Below are positions 18,126 through 27,583 of a stretch of 64,000 bases of DNA, piece by piece. Source of the DNA: Paraburkholderia tropica (GTDB taxonomy: Bacteria; Pseudomonadota; Gammaproteobacteria; Burkholderiales; Burkholderiaceae); assembly GCF_900109265.1 (NCBI RefSeq), contig NZ_FNZM01000002.1, forward strand, positions 248,001 to 312,000, written 5' to 3'. The position numbers and the translations under genes were made by a program. The notes beneath the pieces were generated by a model. The model was not told the origin of the DNA, did not search any database, and saw only the letters and a list, made by a program, of their open reading frames with translations. Each line of letters opens with the position of its first letter. Position 1 is the first letter of the stretch.

Positions 18126-19571
18126 TCACGCGCCGCGGCGCGCGTCCTGCATCAGGGCTTCGATTTCGTCGGCATGGACGGGCACGCCGCGCGTGATCAG
18201 CTCGCAGCCGGTTTCGGTGACGATCGCGTCGTCCTCGATACGGATGCCGATGTCCCAATAGCGCTCGGGCACGTCTTCGGCCGCGCGCACGTAAAGGCCC
18301 GGCTCGATCGTCAGCGTCATGCCGGCGCGCAGCGTGCGCCACGGCGGCGGGGCGTCGGCTTGCGCGCCCGGCGTGCCGCGCTCGCGATAATCGCCGACGT
18401 CGTGCACATCCATGCCGAGCCAGTGTCCCGTGCGATGCATGTAGAAGCGCGCGTAGGCGCGTTCGGCGATCACGTCGTCGACCGAGGCGAAGCGGGTTTT
18501 GTCGATGATGCCGGTGTCCAGCAGCCCTTGCGCGAGCACGCGCACGGCGGCGTCGTGCGGCGCCTCGAAGTTCACGCCCGCGCGCGTGGCGTCGATGGCG
18601 GCCTGCTGCGCGGCCAGCACGATGTCGTACAGCTCGCGCTGCGCGCTCGTGAAGCGTCCGCTCGCGGGAAACGTGCGCGTGATGTCGGCGGCATAGCCGT
18701 TCAGCTCGCACGCGGCGTCGATCAGGATCAGGTCGCCGTCGCGCGCCACGGCGTTGCCCGCCGGATAGTGCAGCACGCAGGCGTTCGCGCCCGCGGCGAC
18801 GATCGAGCCGTAGGCGGGCGACTGCGCGCCGTGCTTGCGGAACGTGTAGAGCAGTTCGGCTTCGATCTCGTACTCGTGCATGCCGGGGCGGCAGGTCTGC
18901 ATCGCGCGCACATGCGCGAGCGCGGAAATGTCCCCGGCGCGGCGCATGGTGTCGAGTTCGTGGGCGTCCTTGATCAGACGCATGTCGTCGAGCAGCGGAA
19001 TCAGGTCGTACGCGGCGGCGGGCGCGGTCGTGCCGCCGCGCGCCTGCGCCCGCACGGCGTCGATCCAGCGCTTTACCTGGGCGTCGAAGCGCTCCGACGC
19101 CGCGAGCGCGTAATGCAGCGCGGGGCGGTTCGCGATCAGACGCGGGATCTGCGTGTCGAGGTCGTCGAAAGGCAGCGCGGCGTCGAAGCCGAACGCCTCG
19201 CGCGCGCCGTCGGGCCCGAAGCGGAAGCCTTCCCACGTTTCGCGCTCGACGTTCTTCGCGCGGCAAAAGAGGATCGACGACGGCTGGTTCTCGCCCGCGT
19301 TCGCGTCGAGCACGAGCAGCGCCTCCGGCTCCGTGAAGCCGGTCAGGTAGTAGAAATAGCTGTCGTGCCGGTAGGGATAATCGGCGTCGCGGTTGCGCAG
19401 CACTTCGGGCGCGGTCGGCACCAGCGCCACGCCGCCGCCCTGGGCGCGCAGCGCGGCGAGTACGCGTTCGCGGCGCGCGCGGTAAAGCTCTGCGCCGCCG
19501 TCGGGGCCGCGCGGCGCATCGGCAGCGGCGCGCGAAGCGGCCGAGGCGCTTTCCGTGAGGGTCGTGTCCAT
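18126..19571 (-). CDS. pepP: Xaa-Pro aminopeptidase (M24B)
   Basis: 481-residue metallopeptidase that removes an N-terminal residue before proline. An N-terminal AMP_N domain (SYFYYLTGF and FCRAKN blocks) is followed by the pita-bread fold with metal ligands in LIDAACELNGYAADITR (two Asp), HRTGHWLGMDVHD (His), LTIEPGLY (Glu) and GIRIEDD (Glu). Two ATGs occur at 19574 and 19571; a minus-strand TACAAT at 19578-19583 sits 6 bases before the second, and no Shine-Dalgarno sequence is seen, so I choose 19571 and suspect a leaderless message. First gene of a pepP-ubiH unit. Confidence 0.95.
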   Translation of the reverse strand: MDTTLTESASAASRAAADAPRGPDGGAELYRARRERVLAALRAQGGGVALVPTAPEVLRNRDADYPYRHDSYFYYLTGFTEPEALLVLDANAGENQPSSILFCRAKNVERETWEGFRFGPDGAREAFGFDAALPFDDLDTQIPRLIANRPALHYALAASERFDAQVKRWIDAVRAQARGGTTAPAAAYDLIPLLDDMRLIKDAHELDTMRRAGDISALAHVRAMQTCRPGMHEYEIEAELLYTFRKHGAQSPAYGSIVAAGANACVLHYPAGNAVARDGDLILIDAACELNGYAADITRTFPASGRFTSAQRELYDIVLAAQQAAIDATRAGVNFEAPHDAAVRVLAQGLLDTGIIDKTRFASVDDVIAERAYARFYMHRTGHWLGMDVHDVGDYRERGTPGAQADAPPPWRTLRAGMTLTIEPGLYVRAAEDVPERYWDIGIRIEDDAIVTETGCELITRGVPVHADEIEALMQDARRGA

Positions 19572-19765
19572 CATGCGATTGTAGCGTGCGATCGTAGCGT
19601 CTGATTGTCGGGTCCGACAGGTGTCCCGATGCTGCGGCGCGGGGCGTCCAGGCTGTCGTCTTCCTGACGCATCTGTCGGCAAAATCCTGCGTGACCGAAG
19701 TCAACCCGTCAGAATTTGGCGAATCCAACGTATACTTCGGCCGGATTACAGAAAAGGCAGGTGCG

Positions 19766-20377
19766 ATGAAACTTATCGGTTCGCTCGGCAGCCCGTATGT
19801 CCGCAAGGCGCGGATCATGCTCGCTGAAAAGAAAATCGACTACAAGCTGGTGCTTGAGAACGTGTGGGGCGAGGAAACCGCCATCCACGATTTCAACCCG
19901 CTGGGCAAGGTGCCGTGTCTCGTGATGGAGGACGGCGAGGCGGTGTTCGATTCGCGCGTGATCTGCGAATACGTGGACATGCGCTCGCCGGTCGGCAAGC
20001 TGATTCCGCAGAACGGGCGTGAGCGCGTCGAAGTGCGGTGCTGGGAAGCGCTCGCCGACGGCATGCTCGACGCCGCCGTCCTGATCCGCTCGGAATACAC
20101 GCAGCGCACGCCCGAGCAGCGCAGCGAAGCGTGGATCGAGCGTCAGCAGCGCAAGATTCAGGAAGGTCTGAAGGCGATGGCCAAGGGTCTCGACGCCAAC
20201 GCGTGGTGCGCGGGCAACCGCTACACGCTCGCGGATATCGCCGTGGGCTGCGCGCTCGGCTATCTCGACTTCCGCCAGCCGGAACTCGACTGGCGCGAGC
20301 CGTATCCGAATCTCGCGAAGCACTTCGAGAAGCTGATGCAGCGCGCGTCGTTCGCGGACACCGTGCCGCAAGGCTGA
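19766..20377 (+). CDS. Glutathione S-transferase family protein
   Basis: 203-residue GST. The N-terminal thioredoxin-like domain begins MKLIGSLGSPYVRKARIML, with the candidate catalytic Ser in GSLGSPY; GKVPCLVMEDG and the DSRVICEY block bind glutathione. The C-terminal helical domain has the ADIAVGCALGYLDFR motif. It resembles YibF-type GSTs of unknown substrate. The start is ATG 19766, which aligns with the family; an upstream in-frame extension is unlikely. A probable -10 TATACT is at 19731-19736. It is a single gene ended by a strong terminator. Confidence 0.9.
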   Translation: MKLIGSLGSPYVRKARIMLAEKKIDYKLVLENVWGEETAIHDFNPLGKVPCLVMEDGEAVFDSRVICEYVDMRSPVGKLIPQNGRERVEVRCWEALADGMLDAAVLIRSEYTQRTPEQRSEAWIERQQRKIQEGLKAMAKGLDANAWCAGNRYTLADIAVGCALGYLDFRQPELDWREPYPNLAKHFEKLMQRASFADTVPQG

Positions 20378-20412
20378 GGTCCGCCGCCCGCGAGGCTCGG
20401 TCTCGCGGACAC

Positions 20413-20450
20413 AAAAAAGCGCGCAGATTCGCTCTGCGCGCTTTTTTTTT
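20413..20450 (+). terminator. Terminator after the GST gene
   Basis: AAAAAAGCGCGCAGA-TTCGC-TCTGCGCGC followed by nine T. It is very strong on the plus strand and A-rich upstream, so it may also serve the convergent gene. Confidence 0.92.
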
Positions 20451-20515
20451 CGCCATGCGTGCGCTACGCCGATGACGTTGCGCATGCATCGATCGCTGCG
20501 TCAATGACTCCGTCG

Positions 20516-22123
20516 TCAGACGATCTTTTCCACTTCCGGCGCGAACGAATCGCTGCGCGCGACCGGCCACCACTTCTCGTACAACTGATAGCGATAGCGG
20601 CCTTCGAGCAGATCGCCGGGCTTCAGATACTTGAGCAGCTCCGACATCAGCTTGACTTCATACGACGACACGCGCCGCACGATGTGATGCGCGCGCAGAT
20701 CGGCGGGGCTGGCGAGACCGGCGGCCTGGATCAGTTCCTGCAGCGCGTGCAGCGTGTTGCGATGGAAGTTGTAGACGCGCTCGCCCTTGTCGGGCACGTT
20801 GAGCGCGCGCTGGCGCACCGGGTCCTGCGTGGCGACGCCGGTCGGGCAGCGGTCCGAGTGGCACTTCTGCGCCTGGATGCAGCCGACCGCGAACATGAAG
20901 CCGCGCGCCGAGTTGACCCAGTCCGCGCCGATTGCGAGCGTGCGCGCCACGTCGAACGCGGTGATGATCTTGCCGCTCGCGCCGATCTTGATCTTGTCGC
21001 GCAGGCCGATGCCGACGAGCGTGTTGTGCACCAGCAGCAGCCCTTCCTGGAGCGGCGTGCCGATGTGATCGGTGAACTCGATCGGCGCCGCGCCCGTGCC
21101 GCCTTCCGCGCCGTCCACGACGATGAAGTCGGGCAGGATGCCGGTTTCGAGCATGGCCTTGGCGATGCCGAAAAATTCCCACGGATGGCCGATGCAGAGC
21201 TTGAAGCCGGTCGGCTTGCCGCCCGAGAGCTTGCGCAGGCGCTCGACGAATTCGAGCAGGCCGCGCGGCGTGGAGAACTCCGAATGGCGCGACGGCGACA
21301 CGCAGTCCTGCCCCATCGGAATGCCGCGCGTCTCGGCGATTTCGGGCGTGACCTTCGCGGCCAGCAGCATGCCGCCGTGGCCCGGCTTCGCGCCTTGCGA
21401 AAGCTTCACCTCGATCATCTTCACTTGCGGCTCGTGCGCGAGGCGCTGGAATTTTTCGGCGCTGAAGGTGCCGTCGTCGTTGCGGCAGCCGAAGTAGCCC
21501 GAGGCGATTTCCCAGATGATGTCGCCGCCGTGTTCGCGGTGATACTTCGAGAGCGAGCCTTCGCCCGTGTCGTGCGCGAAGCCGCCTTTTTTCGCGCCGA
21601 GGTTGAGCGCGCGGATCGCGTTCGCGGAAAGCGCGCCGAAGCTCATCGCCGAGACGTTGAAGAGCGACATCGAGTACGGCTGTTCGCGGGTCGCGCCGAC
21701 CAGTATGCGGAAGTCGCTGCTGTCGAGTTTCGTCGGCGCGAGCGAGTGGCTGATCCACTCGTGGCCGACGGCCTTCACGTCGAGTTCGGTGCCGTACGGG
21801 CGGCTGTCGACGACGTTCTTCGAGCGCTGATAAACCACGCTGCGCTGCACGAGCGAGAACGGCTTTTCGTCGGTGTCGTCTTCGACGAAATACTGGCGGA
21901 TTTCGGGCCGCACGAATTCGAACAGGAAGCGCAGATGGCCCCAGAGCGGGTAATTGCGCAGGATCGCGTGGCGTTGCTGGGTCATGTCCCAGAGGCCGAG
22001 CGCGACGATCAGCGCGGGCACTGCGGCACACAGCCACGACAGGTGATGGAGCGCCGCTGCGATCACGCAGGCTGCGAGCAGCAGCACCGCGCACCACATG
22101 GCGAGGTAACGTCGGGAAAACAT
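20516..22123 (-). CDS. FMN-binding glutamate synthase family protein
   Basis: 535 residues. It resembles the FMN/synthase domain of the large subunit of glutamate synthase but lacks the glutaminase domain. Residues 1-45 hold one or two membrane segments, so the protein is membrane-anchored. The FMN barrel carries VDGAEGGTGAAP (about residue 325) and the 3Fe-4S cysteines in CIQAQKCHSDRCPTG. The longer frame extends upstream, but ATG 22123 with AGGAG before it and the membrane segment is preferred. Stand-alone proteins of this type are widespread in proteobacteria and their physiological reaction is not firmly known. Confidence 0.85.
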   Translation of the reverse strand: MFSRRYLAMWCAVLLLAACVIAAALHHLSWLCAAVPALIVALGLWDMTQQRHAILRNYPLWGHLRFLFEFVRPEIRQYFVEDDTDEKPFSLVQRSVVYQRSKNVVDSRPYGTELDVKAVGHEWISHSLAPTKLDSSDFRILVGATREQPYSMSLFNVSAMSFGALSANAIRALNLGAKKGGFAHDTGEGSLSKYHREHGGDIIWEIASGYFGCRNDDGTFSAEKFQRLAHEPQVKMIEVKLSQGAKPGHGGMLLAAKVTPEIAETRGIPMGQDCVSPSRHSEFSTPRGLLEFVERLRKLSGGKPTGFKLCIGHPWEFFGIAKAMLETGILPDFIVVDGAEGGTGAAPIEFTDHIGTPLQEGLLLVHNTLVGIGLRDKIKIGASGKIITAFDVARTLAIGADWVNSARGFMFAVGCIQAQKCHSDRCPTGVATQDPVRQRALNVPDKGERVYNFHRNTLHALQELIQAAGLASPADLRAHHIVRRVSSYEVKLMSELLKYLKPGDLLEGRYRYQLYEKWWPVARSDSFAPEVEKIV

Positions 22124-22335
22124 TCGGGGACTCCTCGATCTCTTGTGTCGTCGCGCCAGCCGGTCGGGCGGCGCGCGTTCGCCGCGCCCGGGTAACGGCG
22201 GCGGCGTGCCCGAATGATGCCGCAAGTTCGTGAAACTAGCCGGGAGGCGGGCAAATTTGCCGCATTGACAAATGCGCGAGGAAAGCTGCGCGCAAGATTT
22301 GCGCAGCGATTCGCCAAGCGAGGGAGGAGGAGGGA

Positions 22336-22362
22336 GCGCGCGGCGCAGGGTGCGCCGCGCGT
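22336..22362. repeat. Strong GC hairpin between mnmA and the glutamate synthase-like gene
   Basis: An 11-bp self-complementary stem (CGCGCGGCGCA with TGCGCCGCGCG, 22337-22361) around GGG. It has no T-run on the minus strand, so it is not a standard intrinsic terminator; it could stabilise the 3' end of mnmA mRNA. Confidence 0.6.
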
Positions 22363-22397
22363 GTCGAGCCTGAGCCTGAAATTGAGCTTGAGTCTGC

Positions 22398-23624
22398 TCA
22401 GGCCTGGCCGGCCGTCGCGGCGCCGGTTTTCGCACCGGCGGCAAATTGTGCCGGTTTCTTGCGCGGCGAGCGCTTCTTCTTCGGCGCGACCGGTGGCAGC
22501 ACGGCGGGCACGTGCGGTTCGAGCGTCGTGACCGCTTCGATGATGCCGCCGCCGAGGCACACCTCGCCGTCATAGAGCACGGCGGACTGGCCGGGCGTCA
22601 CGGCCCATTGCGCGTCCGGGAAATGCAGCGAGAACTGGCCGTCGCCGAACTCAGCCGCATTCGCGAACGAGCAGGGCGCATCGGCCTGGCGATAGCGCGT
22701 CTTCGCGCCGCACGCGTGGCCGTCGGCCGGCGGCTCGCCCGCGACCCAGCTCACGTTGCCCGCGCGCAGATCGTGCGCGAGCAGCCACGGGTGATCGTGG
22801 CCCTGCACGACATAAAGCGTGTTCGACGCGATGTCCTTGCCCGCCACGAACCACGGATCGCCGCTGCCGTCCTTGCTGCCGCCGAGGCCAATGCCCTTGC
22901 GCTGCCCGAAGGTGTAGAACGCGAGGCCGATATGCTCGCCGACCGTCTTGCCGTCGGGCGTCATCATCGGGCCCGGTTTGGTCGGCAGATAGCGGTTCAG
23001 GAAGTCGCGGAAGGGCCGCTCGCCGATGAAGCAGATGCCGGTCGAATCCTTCTTCTTCGCGTTCGGCAGGCCGATCTGTTCGGCGATCTCGCGCACCTTC
23101 GTCTTGGGAATCTCGCCGAGCGGGAACATCGTCTTCGAGAGCTGCGCCTGGTTCAGACGATGCAGGAAGTACGACTGATCCTTGGTGTGATCGAGCGCCT
23201 TGAGCAGTTCGAAGCGGCCGTTGCTTTCGTTCTGGCGCACGCGCGCGTAATGGCCGGTCGCGATGGTTTCCGCGCCCAGCGTCATCGCGTGGTCGAGGAA
23301 GGCCTTGAACTTGATCTCGGCGTTGCAGAGCACGTCGGGGTTCGGCGTGCGGCCCGCGGAATACTCGCGCAGGAACTCCGCGAACACGCGGTCCTTGTAC
23401 TCGGCGGCGAAGTTCACCGCTTCGACGTCGATGCCGATCAGGTCGGCGACCGACACCACGTCGATCCAGTCCTGACGCGTCGAGCAGTACTCGCCGTCGT
23501 CGTCGTCTTCCCAGTTCTTCATGAACAGACCGACGACGTCGTAACCCTGCTCCTTGAGCAGCCATGCGGTCACCGACGAATCCACGCCGCCCGACATGCC
23601 TACCACCACTCTACGTTTGCTCAT
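22398..23624 (-). CDS. mnmA: tRNA-specific 2-thiouridylase MnmA
   Basis: 408 residues. It adds sulfur to U34 of Lys, Glu and Gln tRNAs. The PP-loop is SGGVDSS at residues 11-17; the two catalytic cysteines are C100 ([12 protein letters not shown]) and C198 (DSTGICFIG). The family is usually about 360-370 residues; this one has a C-terminal tail of about 40 residues rich in Lys, Pro and Ala after the last conserved strand, perhaps aiding RNA binding. A Nudix hydrolase gene ends 33 bases upstream, in the same direction, so they are probably co-transcribed. Confidence 0.97.
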   Translation of the reverse strand: MSKRRVVVGMSGGVDSSVTAWLLKEQGYDVVGLFMKNWEDDDDGEYCSTRQDWIDVVSVADLIGIDVEAVNFAAEYKDRVFAEFLREYSAGRTPNPDVLCNAEIKFKAFLDHAMTLGAETIATGHYARVRQNESNGRFELLKALDHTKDQSYFLHRLNQAQLSKTMFPLGEIPKTKVREIAEQIGLPNAKKKDSTGICFIGERPFRDFLNRYLPTKPGPMMTPDGKTVGEHIGLAFYTFGQRKGIGLGGSKDGSGDPWFVAGKDIASNTLYVVQGHDHPWLLAHDLRAGNVSWVAGEPPADGHACGAKTRYRQADAPCSFANAAEFGDGQFSLHFPDAQWAVTPGQSAVLYDGEVCLGGGIIEAVTTLEPHVPAVLPPVAPKKKRSPRKKPAQFAAGAKTGAATAGQA

Positions 23625-23657
23625 CTTCTGCTGCCTTGTTGCGCCGGATCGCGGCGC

Positions 23658-24170
23658 TTAGCCTTTGGGTCCCACGGTGCCTGCCGTGCCGCTCGCCTTC
23701 GGCCCGACCGCGTGCGTCTGCACGAAATCGAGCGGCGCGCGCTTGCCCGCGAGGTAATCGTCGACGCATTGCATCACGAGCGGCGTGCGATGGCGCTCGC
23801 TCGCGGCGCGCAGCTCGTCGACGCTCATCCACAACGTGCGGACGATGTCCGGATCGAGCGCGCGATCTTCCGGTTCGGCCGCGACGTTGCCGCAATACGT
23901 GAAGCGCAGATAGGTCGTGCCGGACTCGCCCGGCTTGCCGAAGTGCGTCATGTACATGCCGACGAGCGCCTCGGGCGCGAATGCGTAGGCGGTTTCCTCG
24001 AGCGTTTCGCGTACGACGGCTTCGTGCAGCGTCTCGCCGGCCTCCAGATGGCCGGCGGGCTGGTTCAGGCGCAGGCCGTTCGCCGTGTGCTCCTCGACGA
24101 GCAGAAAACGCCCGTCGCGCTCGACGACGGCGGCCACGGTAACGTGGGGTGCCCAGGTTTCATCGTTCAT
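23658..24170 (-). CDS. Nudix hydrolase (NudJ-like)
   Basis: 170 residues. The Nudix box runs from G40 to Y62 (GHLEAGETLHEAVVRETLEE then TAY); the usual glycine after the EE pair is alanine here (A61). This type of enzyme hydrolyses nucleoside or thiamine pyrophosphates (E. coli NudJ acts on HMP-PP). The position before mnmA matches the nudJ-mnmA order of E. coli. A minus-strand TAAAAT at 24179-24184 lies only 8 bases before the ATG, with no ribosome-binding site, so the message probably has almost no leader. Confidence 0.88.
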   Translation of the reverse strand: MNDETWAPHVTVAAVVERDGRFLLVEEHTANGLRLNQPAGHLEAGETLHEAVVRETLEETAYAFAPEALVGMYMTHFGKPGESGTTYLRFTYCGNVAAEPEDRALDPDIVRTLWMSVDELRAASERHRTPLVMQCVDDYLAGKRAPLDFVQTHAVGPKASGTAGTVGPKG

Positions 24171-24520
24171 GGGCCGCTATTTTACCGGGACGCGCCAAAC
24201 GCTGCCCGGGGCCGGATCGTCGGCGCGACGCGCGGACGGCGATGCCTGGGATGCCTTGCCAATCTGCCGGGCGGCTCGCCAGGCGCGCCGCCAACCGTCC
24301 GGTCGGACGACATGCCGCGTTGTAGGCGATGCAAAAAAAGGGGATAAATCCCGCTTCAAAGGCCGCGCCCCTTTCGGTTAAAGTGGTGCGTCGTTTGCCG
24401 TTGCCTTGCCCGTTTGAGAATGTCGAGAACGTTGCAATAAGAGCCGGCGCGCCTCGTCGGCCTTACTCCGCTCGATTCGAGCCAGATCAGAAAGAGAAGC
24501 AGGCCGAGGAGGAAACAACG
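24171..24520. other. 350-base divergent spacer between nudJ-like gene and pntAA
   Basis: It holds the nudJ-like promoter (TAAAAT at 24179-24184), a widely spaced AAAGGGG/CCCCTTT inverted repeat (about 24335-24376), and the pntAA ribosome-binding region GAGGAGGAAAC at about 24506-24516. I see no convincing -35/-10 pair for pntAA and no other gene. Confidence 0.55.
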
Positions 24521-25672
24521 ATGCATATCGGAGTGCCCGCAGAAACCCGGGCGAACGAAAGCCGTGTGGCCGCGACGCCCGAGACCGTCAAGAAATACGT
24601 CGCGCAGGGCCATACGGTCACCATCCAGGCAGGCGCCGGTGTCGGCGCGAGCTTTCCGGACGAAACCTATACGGCCGTCGGCGCGCAGATCGCCGACGCG
24701 GCTGCCGCATTCGGCGCCGATCTCGTGCTCAAGGTCCAGTCGCCGAGCGTCAGCGAACTGGCCTTCATGAAGCGCGGCGCGGTGCTGGCCGGCATGCTCG
24801 ATCCCTTTAATGCGGACAATGCGCAACGGCTCGCCGATGCGGGCCTGACCGCGTTCGCGCTCGAAGCCGCGCCGCGCACCACGCGCGCGCAAAGCCTCGA
24901 CGTGCTGTCGTCGCAGGCCAATATCGCCGGCTACAAGGCGGTGCTGGTGGCGTCGAACCTGTATCCGCGCTTCATGCCCATGCTGATGACCGCCGCCGGC
25001 ACCGTGAAGGCCGCGCGCGTGCTGATTCTCGGCGCGGGCGTGGCGGGCCTGCAGGCGATCGCCACGGCGCGGCGGCTGGGCGCGGTGATCGAGGCGTCGG
25101 ACGTGCGTCCGGCGGTGAAGGAGCAGATCGAATCGCTCGGCGCGAAATTCCTCGACGTGCCCTACGAAACCGACGAGGAGCGCGACGCCGCGCAAGGCGT
25201 GGGCGGCTACGCGCGGCCGATGCCGCCGTCGTGGCTCGCGCGCCAGGCGGCGCTGGTGCATGAGCGCGCGCGTCAGGCCGATATCGTCATTTCGACCGCG
25301 CTGATTCCGGGCCGCGACGCGCCCACGCTGCTGCCGTCGGAAACCGTGCAGGCGATGAAGCCGGGTTCGGTCGTGATCGACCTCGCGGCCGGCCGCGGAC
25401 CGATCGCCGACGCGGCCGCCGGGCGGCGCGGCGGCAATTGCCCGCTGACCGTCGCGGACCAGGTGGTGACGGCGCACGGCGTGCAGATCTGCGGCTACAC
25501 GAATCTCGCGTCGATGGTGGCCGCCGACGCCTCGGCGCTCTACGCGCGCAATCTGCTCGACTTCCTCAAGCTGATCGTCACGAAGGAAGGCACGCTCAAC
25601 ATCGACCTCGCGGACGACATCGTCGCGGCCACGCTGCTGGCTCGCGACGGCGCCGTCACGCGCAAGGCATGA
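24521..25672 (+). CDS. pntAA: NAD(P) transhydrogenase subunit alpha, part 1
   Basis: 383-residue soluble NAD(H)-binding domain I of the proton-translocating transhydrogenase. The start [20 protein letters not shown] and the dinucleotide fold [21 protein letters not shown] (about residues 167-187) are diagnostic of the alanine dehydrogenase/PntA family; the QDATIP-like loop is NDED-free here and replaced by the GYARPMPP region. A strong GAGGAGG site precedes the ATG. It works with PntAB and PntB, encoded directly downstream, using the proton gradient to drive NADPH formation. Split alpha subunits are usual in betaproteobacteria. Confidence 0.95.
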   Translation: MHIGVPAETRANESRVAATPETVKKYVAQGHTVTIQAGAGVGASFPDETYTAVGAQIADAAAAFGADLVLKVQSPSVSELAFMKRGAVLAGMLDPFNADNAQRLADAGLTAFALEAAPRTTRAQSLDVLSSQANIAGYKAVLVASNLYPRFMPMLMTAAGTVKAARVLILGAGVAGLQAIATARRLGAVIEASDVRPAVKEQIESLGAKFLDVPYETDEERDAAQGVGGYARPMPPSWLARQAALVHERARQADIVISTALIPGRDAPTLLPSETVQAMKPGSVVIDLAAGRGPIADAAAGRRGGNCPLTVADQVVTAHGVQICGYTNLASMVAADASALYARNLLDFLKLIVTKEGTLNIDLADDIVAATLLARDGAVTRKA

Positions 25673-25685
25673 CGAGGAGACCGAG

Positions 25686-26012
25686 ATGGAACTCATCAAC
25701 CATACCGTCATCAATCTGATCATCTTCGTGCTGGCCGTGTACGTGGGCTATCACGTGGTCTGGAACGTCACGCCCGCGCTGCACACGCCGCTCATGGCCG
25801 TGACCAATGCGATCTCCGCGATCGTGATCGTGGGCGCGATGCTCGCCACCGGCCTGACCGTGGGCTTCGCGGGCAAGTTCTTCGGCACGCTGGCCGTGCT
25901 GCTCGCGGCCGTGAACGTGTTCGGCGGCTTTCTGGTCACGCGGCGCATGCTGGAGATGTTCCGCAAGAAAGAGCCGAAGAAGCTCCCGGCGGCCGGCAAG
26001 GAGGGCGCGTGA
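25686..26012 (+). CDS. pntAB: NAD(P) transhydrogenase subunit alpha, part 2 (membrane)
   Basis: 108 residues with three or more hydrophobic helices ([20 protein letters not shown], the [16 protein letters not shown] block and [20 protein letters not shown]). It forms part of membrane domain II that carries the proton path. It starts 13 bases after pntAA, and its TGA overlaps the pntB ATG by one base (TGATG), so the three genes are translationally linked. Confidence 0.95.
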   Translation: MELINHTVINLIIFVLAVYVGYHVVWNVTPALHTPLMAVTNAISAIVIVGAMLATGLTVGFAGKFFGTLAVLLAAVNVFGGFLVTRRMLEMFRKKEPKKLPAAGKEGA

Positions 26013-27466
26013 TGAGCATGAACGTCGTTACGCTGCTTTATCTGGTGGCGTCGGTCTGCTTCATTCAGGCGCTCAAGGGGCTGTCGAATCCGCGCAGCGC
26101 GCGCGCCGGCAATCTGTTCGGCATGGTCGGCATGGCCATCGCGATCCTCACGACGATTGCGCTGATCGTCAAGGAATCCGCGCAATTCGGCTCGAATCTC
26201 GGGCTGGGCCTCGGGCTGCTGTTCGCGGCGCTGATCGTCGGCGGCGGGCTGGGCGCGTTCGTGGCCGCGCGCGTCGAAATGACGAAGATGCCCGAACTCG
26301 TCGCGGCCATGCACTCGCTGATCGGTCTCGCGGCGGTGTGCATCGCGTATGCGGTGGTGTCGGAGCCGGCGGCCTTCGGACTCGTCGCGGAAGACGCGCC
26401 GTATCCGGGCTTCCTTCCGTACGGCAACCGCATCGAACTGTTTATCGGCACCTTCGTGGGCGCGATTACGTTCAGCGGCTCGGTGATCGCCTTCGGCAAG
26501 CTCTCGGGCAAGTACAAGTTCCGGCTGTTTCAGGGCGCGCCCGTGGTGTATCCGGGCCAGCATCTGATCAACCTGATGCTCGCGCTCGGCATGATCGGCT
26601 TCGGCATTCTGTTCTTCGTCACGCAGTCGTGGCTGCCGTTCATCATCATGACGCTGATCGCGTTCGCGCTGGGCGTGCTCATCATCATTCCGATCGGCGG
26701 CGCGGACATGCCCGTGGTGGTCTCGATGCTCAACTCGTACTCGGGCTGGGCGGCGGCGGGCATCGGCTTCTCGTTGAACAACGCGATGCTGATCATCGCC
26801 GGTTCGCTGGTGGGTTCGTCGGGCGCGATCCTCTCGTACATCATGTGCCACGCGATGAACCGCTCGTTCTTCAACGTGCTGCTCGGCGGCTTCGGCGCGG
26901 AAGCGGGCGCGGCGGCAGTGGGCGGCGCGCAGGAGCAGCGTCCGGTGAAGTCGGGTTCCGCCGACGACGCCGCGTTCATGCTCGGCAACGCCGAAAGCGT
27001 GGTGATCGTGCCGGGTTACGGCCTCGCCGTGGCGCGCGCGCAGCATGCGCTCAAGGAACTCACCGACAAGCTCGTCGAAAAAGGCGTGGACGTGCGTTAC
27101 GCGATTCACCCGGTCGCGGGCCGCATGCCGGGCCATATGAACGTGCTGCTCGCCGAAGCCGAAGTGCCCTACGACATGGTGTTCGAGATGGAGGACATCA
27201 ACAACGAGTTCGGCCAGACCGATGTGGTGCTGGTGCTCGGCGCAAACGACGTGGTGAATCCGGCCGCCAAGAACGATCCGAAGTCGCCGATCGCGGGCAT
27301 GCCGATCATCGAGGCGTACAAGGCGCGCACGATCATCGTCAACAAGCGGTCGATGGCGGCCGGTTACGCGGGGCTCGACAACGAACTCTTCTACATGGAT
27401 AAAACCATGATGGTGTTCGGCGACGCGAAGAAGGTGATCGAGGATATGGTGAAGGCAGTGGAGTAA
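26012..27466 (+). CDS. pntB: NAD(P) transhydrogenase subunit beta
   Basis: 484 residues. The N-terminal half has about eight membrane helices of domain II; the C-terminal ~180 residues are the NADP(H)-binding domain III with VVIVPGYGLAVARAQHALKEL and the DVVLVLGANDVVNPAAKNDP block. The start is the ATG at 26012, preferred over the overlapping GTG at 26009. Last gene of the pnt operon, ended by a terminator at 27511-27538. Confidence 0.97.
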   Translation: MSMNVVTLLYLVASVCFIQALKGLSNPRSARAGNLFGMVGMAIAILTTIALIVKESAQFGSNLGLGLGLLFAALIVGGGLGAFVAARVEMTKMPELVAAMHSLIGLAAVCIAYAVVSEPAAFGLVAEDAPYPGFLPYGNRIELFIGTFVGAITFSGSVIAFGKLSGKYKFRLFQGAPVVYPGQHLINLMLALGMIGFGILFFVTQSWLPFIIMTLIAFALGVLIIIPIGGADMPVVVSMLNSYSGWAAAGIGFSLNNAMLIIAGSLVGSSGAILSYIMCHAMNRSFFNVLLGGFGAEAGAAAVGGAQEQRPVKSGSADDAAFMLGNAESVVIVPGYGLAVARAQHALKELTDKLVEKGVDVRYAIHPVAGRMPGHMNVLLAEAEVPYDMVFEMEDINNEFGQTDVVLVLGANDVVNPAAKNDPKSPIAGMPIIEAYKARTIIVNKRSMAAGYAGLDNELFYMDKTMMVFGDAKKVIEDMVKAVE

Positions 27467-27510
27467 GCGCTGCGTTCATCGGCGGCCTGGCCGGTGGACC
27501 ATGCAGAAGA

Positions 27511-27538
27511 AAAAGCGCGCAGCGATGCGCGCTTTTTT
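27511..27538. terminator. Terminator between pntB and the WYL regulator gene
   Basis: AAAAGCGCGCA-GCGA-TGCGCGC followed by six T; the flanking A-run allows function in both directions for the two convergent genes. Confidence 0.9.
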
Positions 27539-27583
27539 ATTGGCGCGGTGCTTCACGCACATTCATCGTGCAAGAGGAAAGCC

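Noticed and set aside
16792..19818. A 1008-codon minus-strand frame covering ubiH and pepP
   Set aside because: Only its last 435 codons are real (ubiH). The upstream part is an out-of-frame shadow of pepP.
22336..22362. GC hairpin after mnmA as an intrinsic terminator
   Set aside because: Stem is strong but no T-run follows on the minus strand; reported as a hairpin only.
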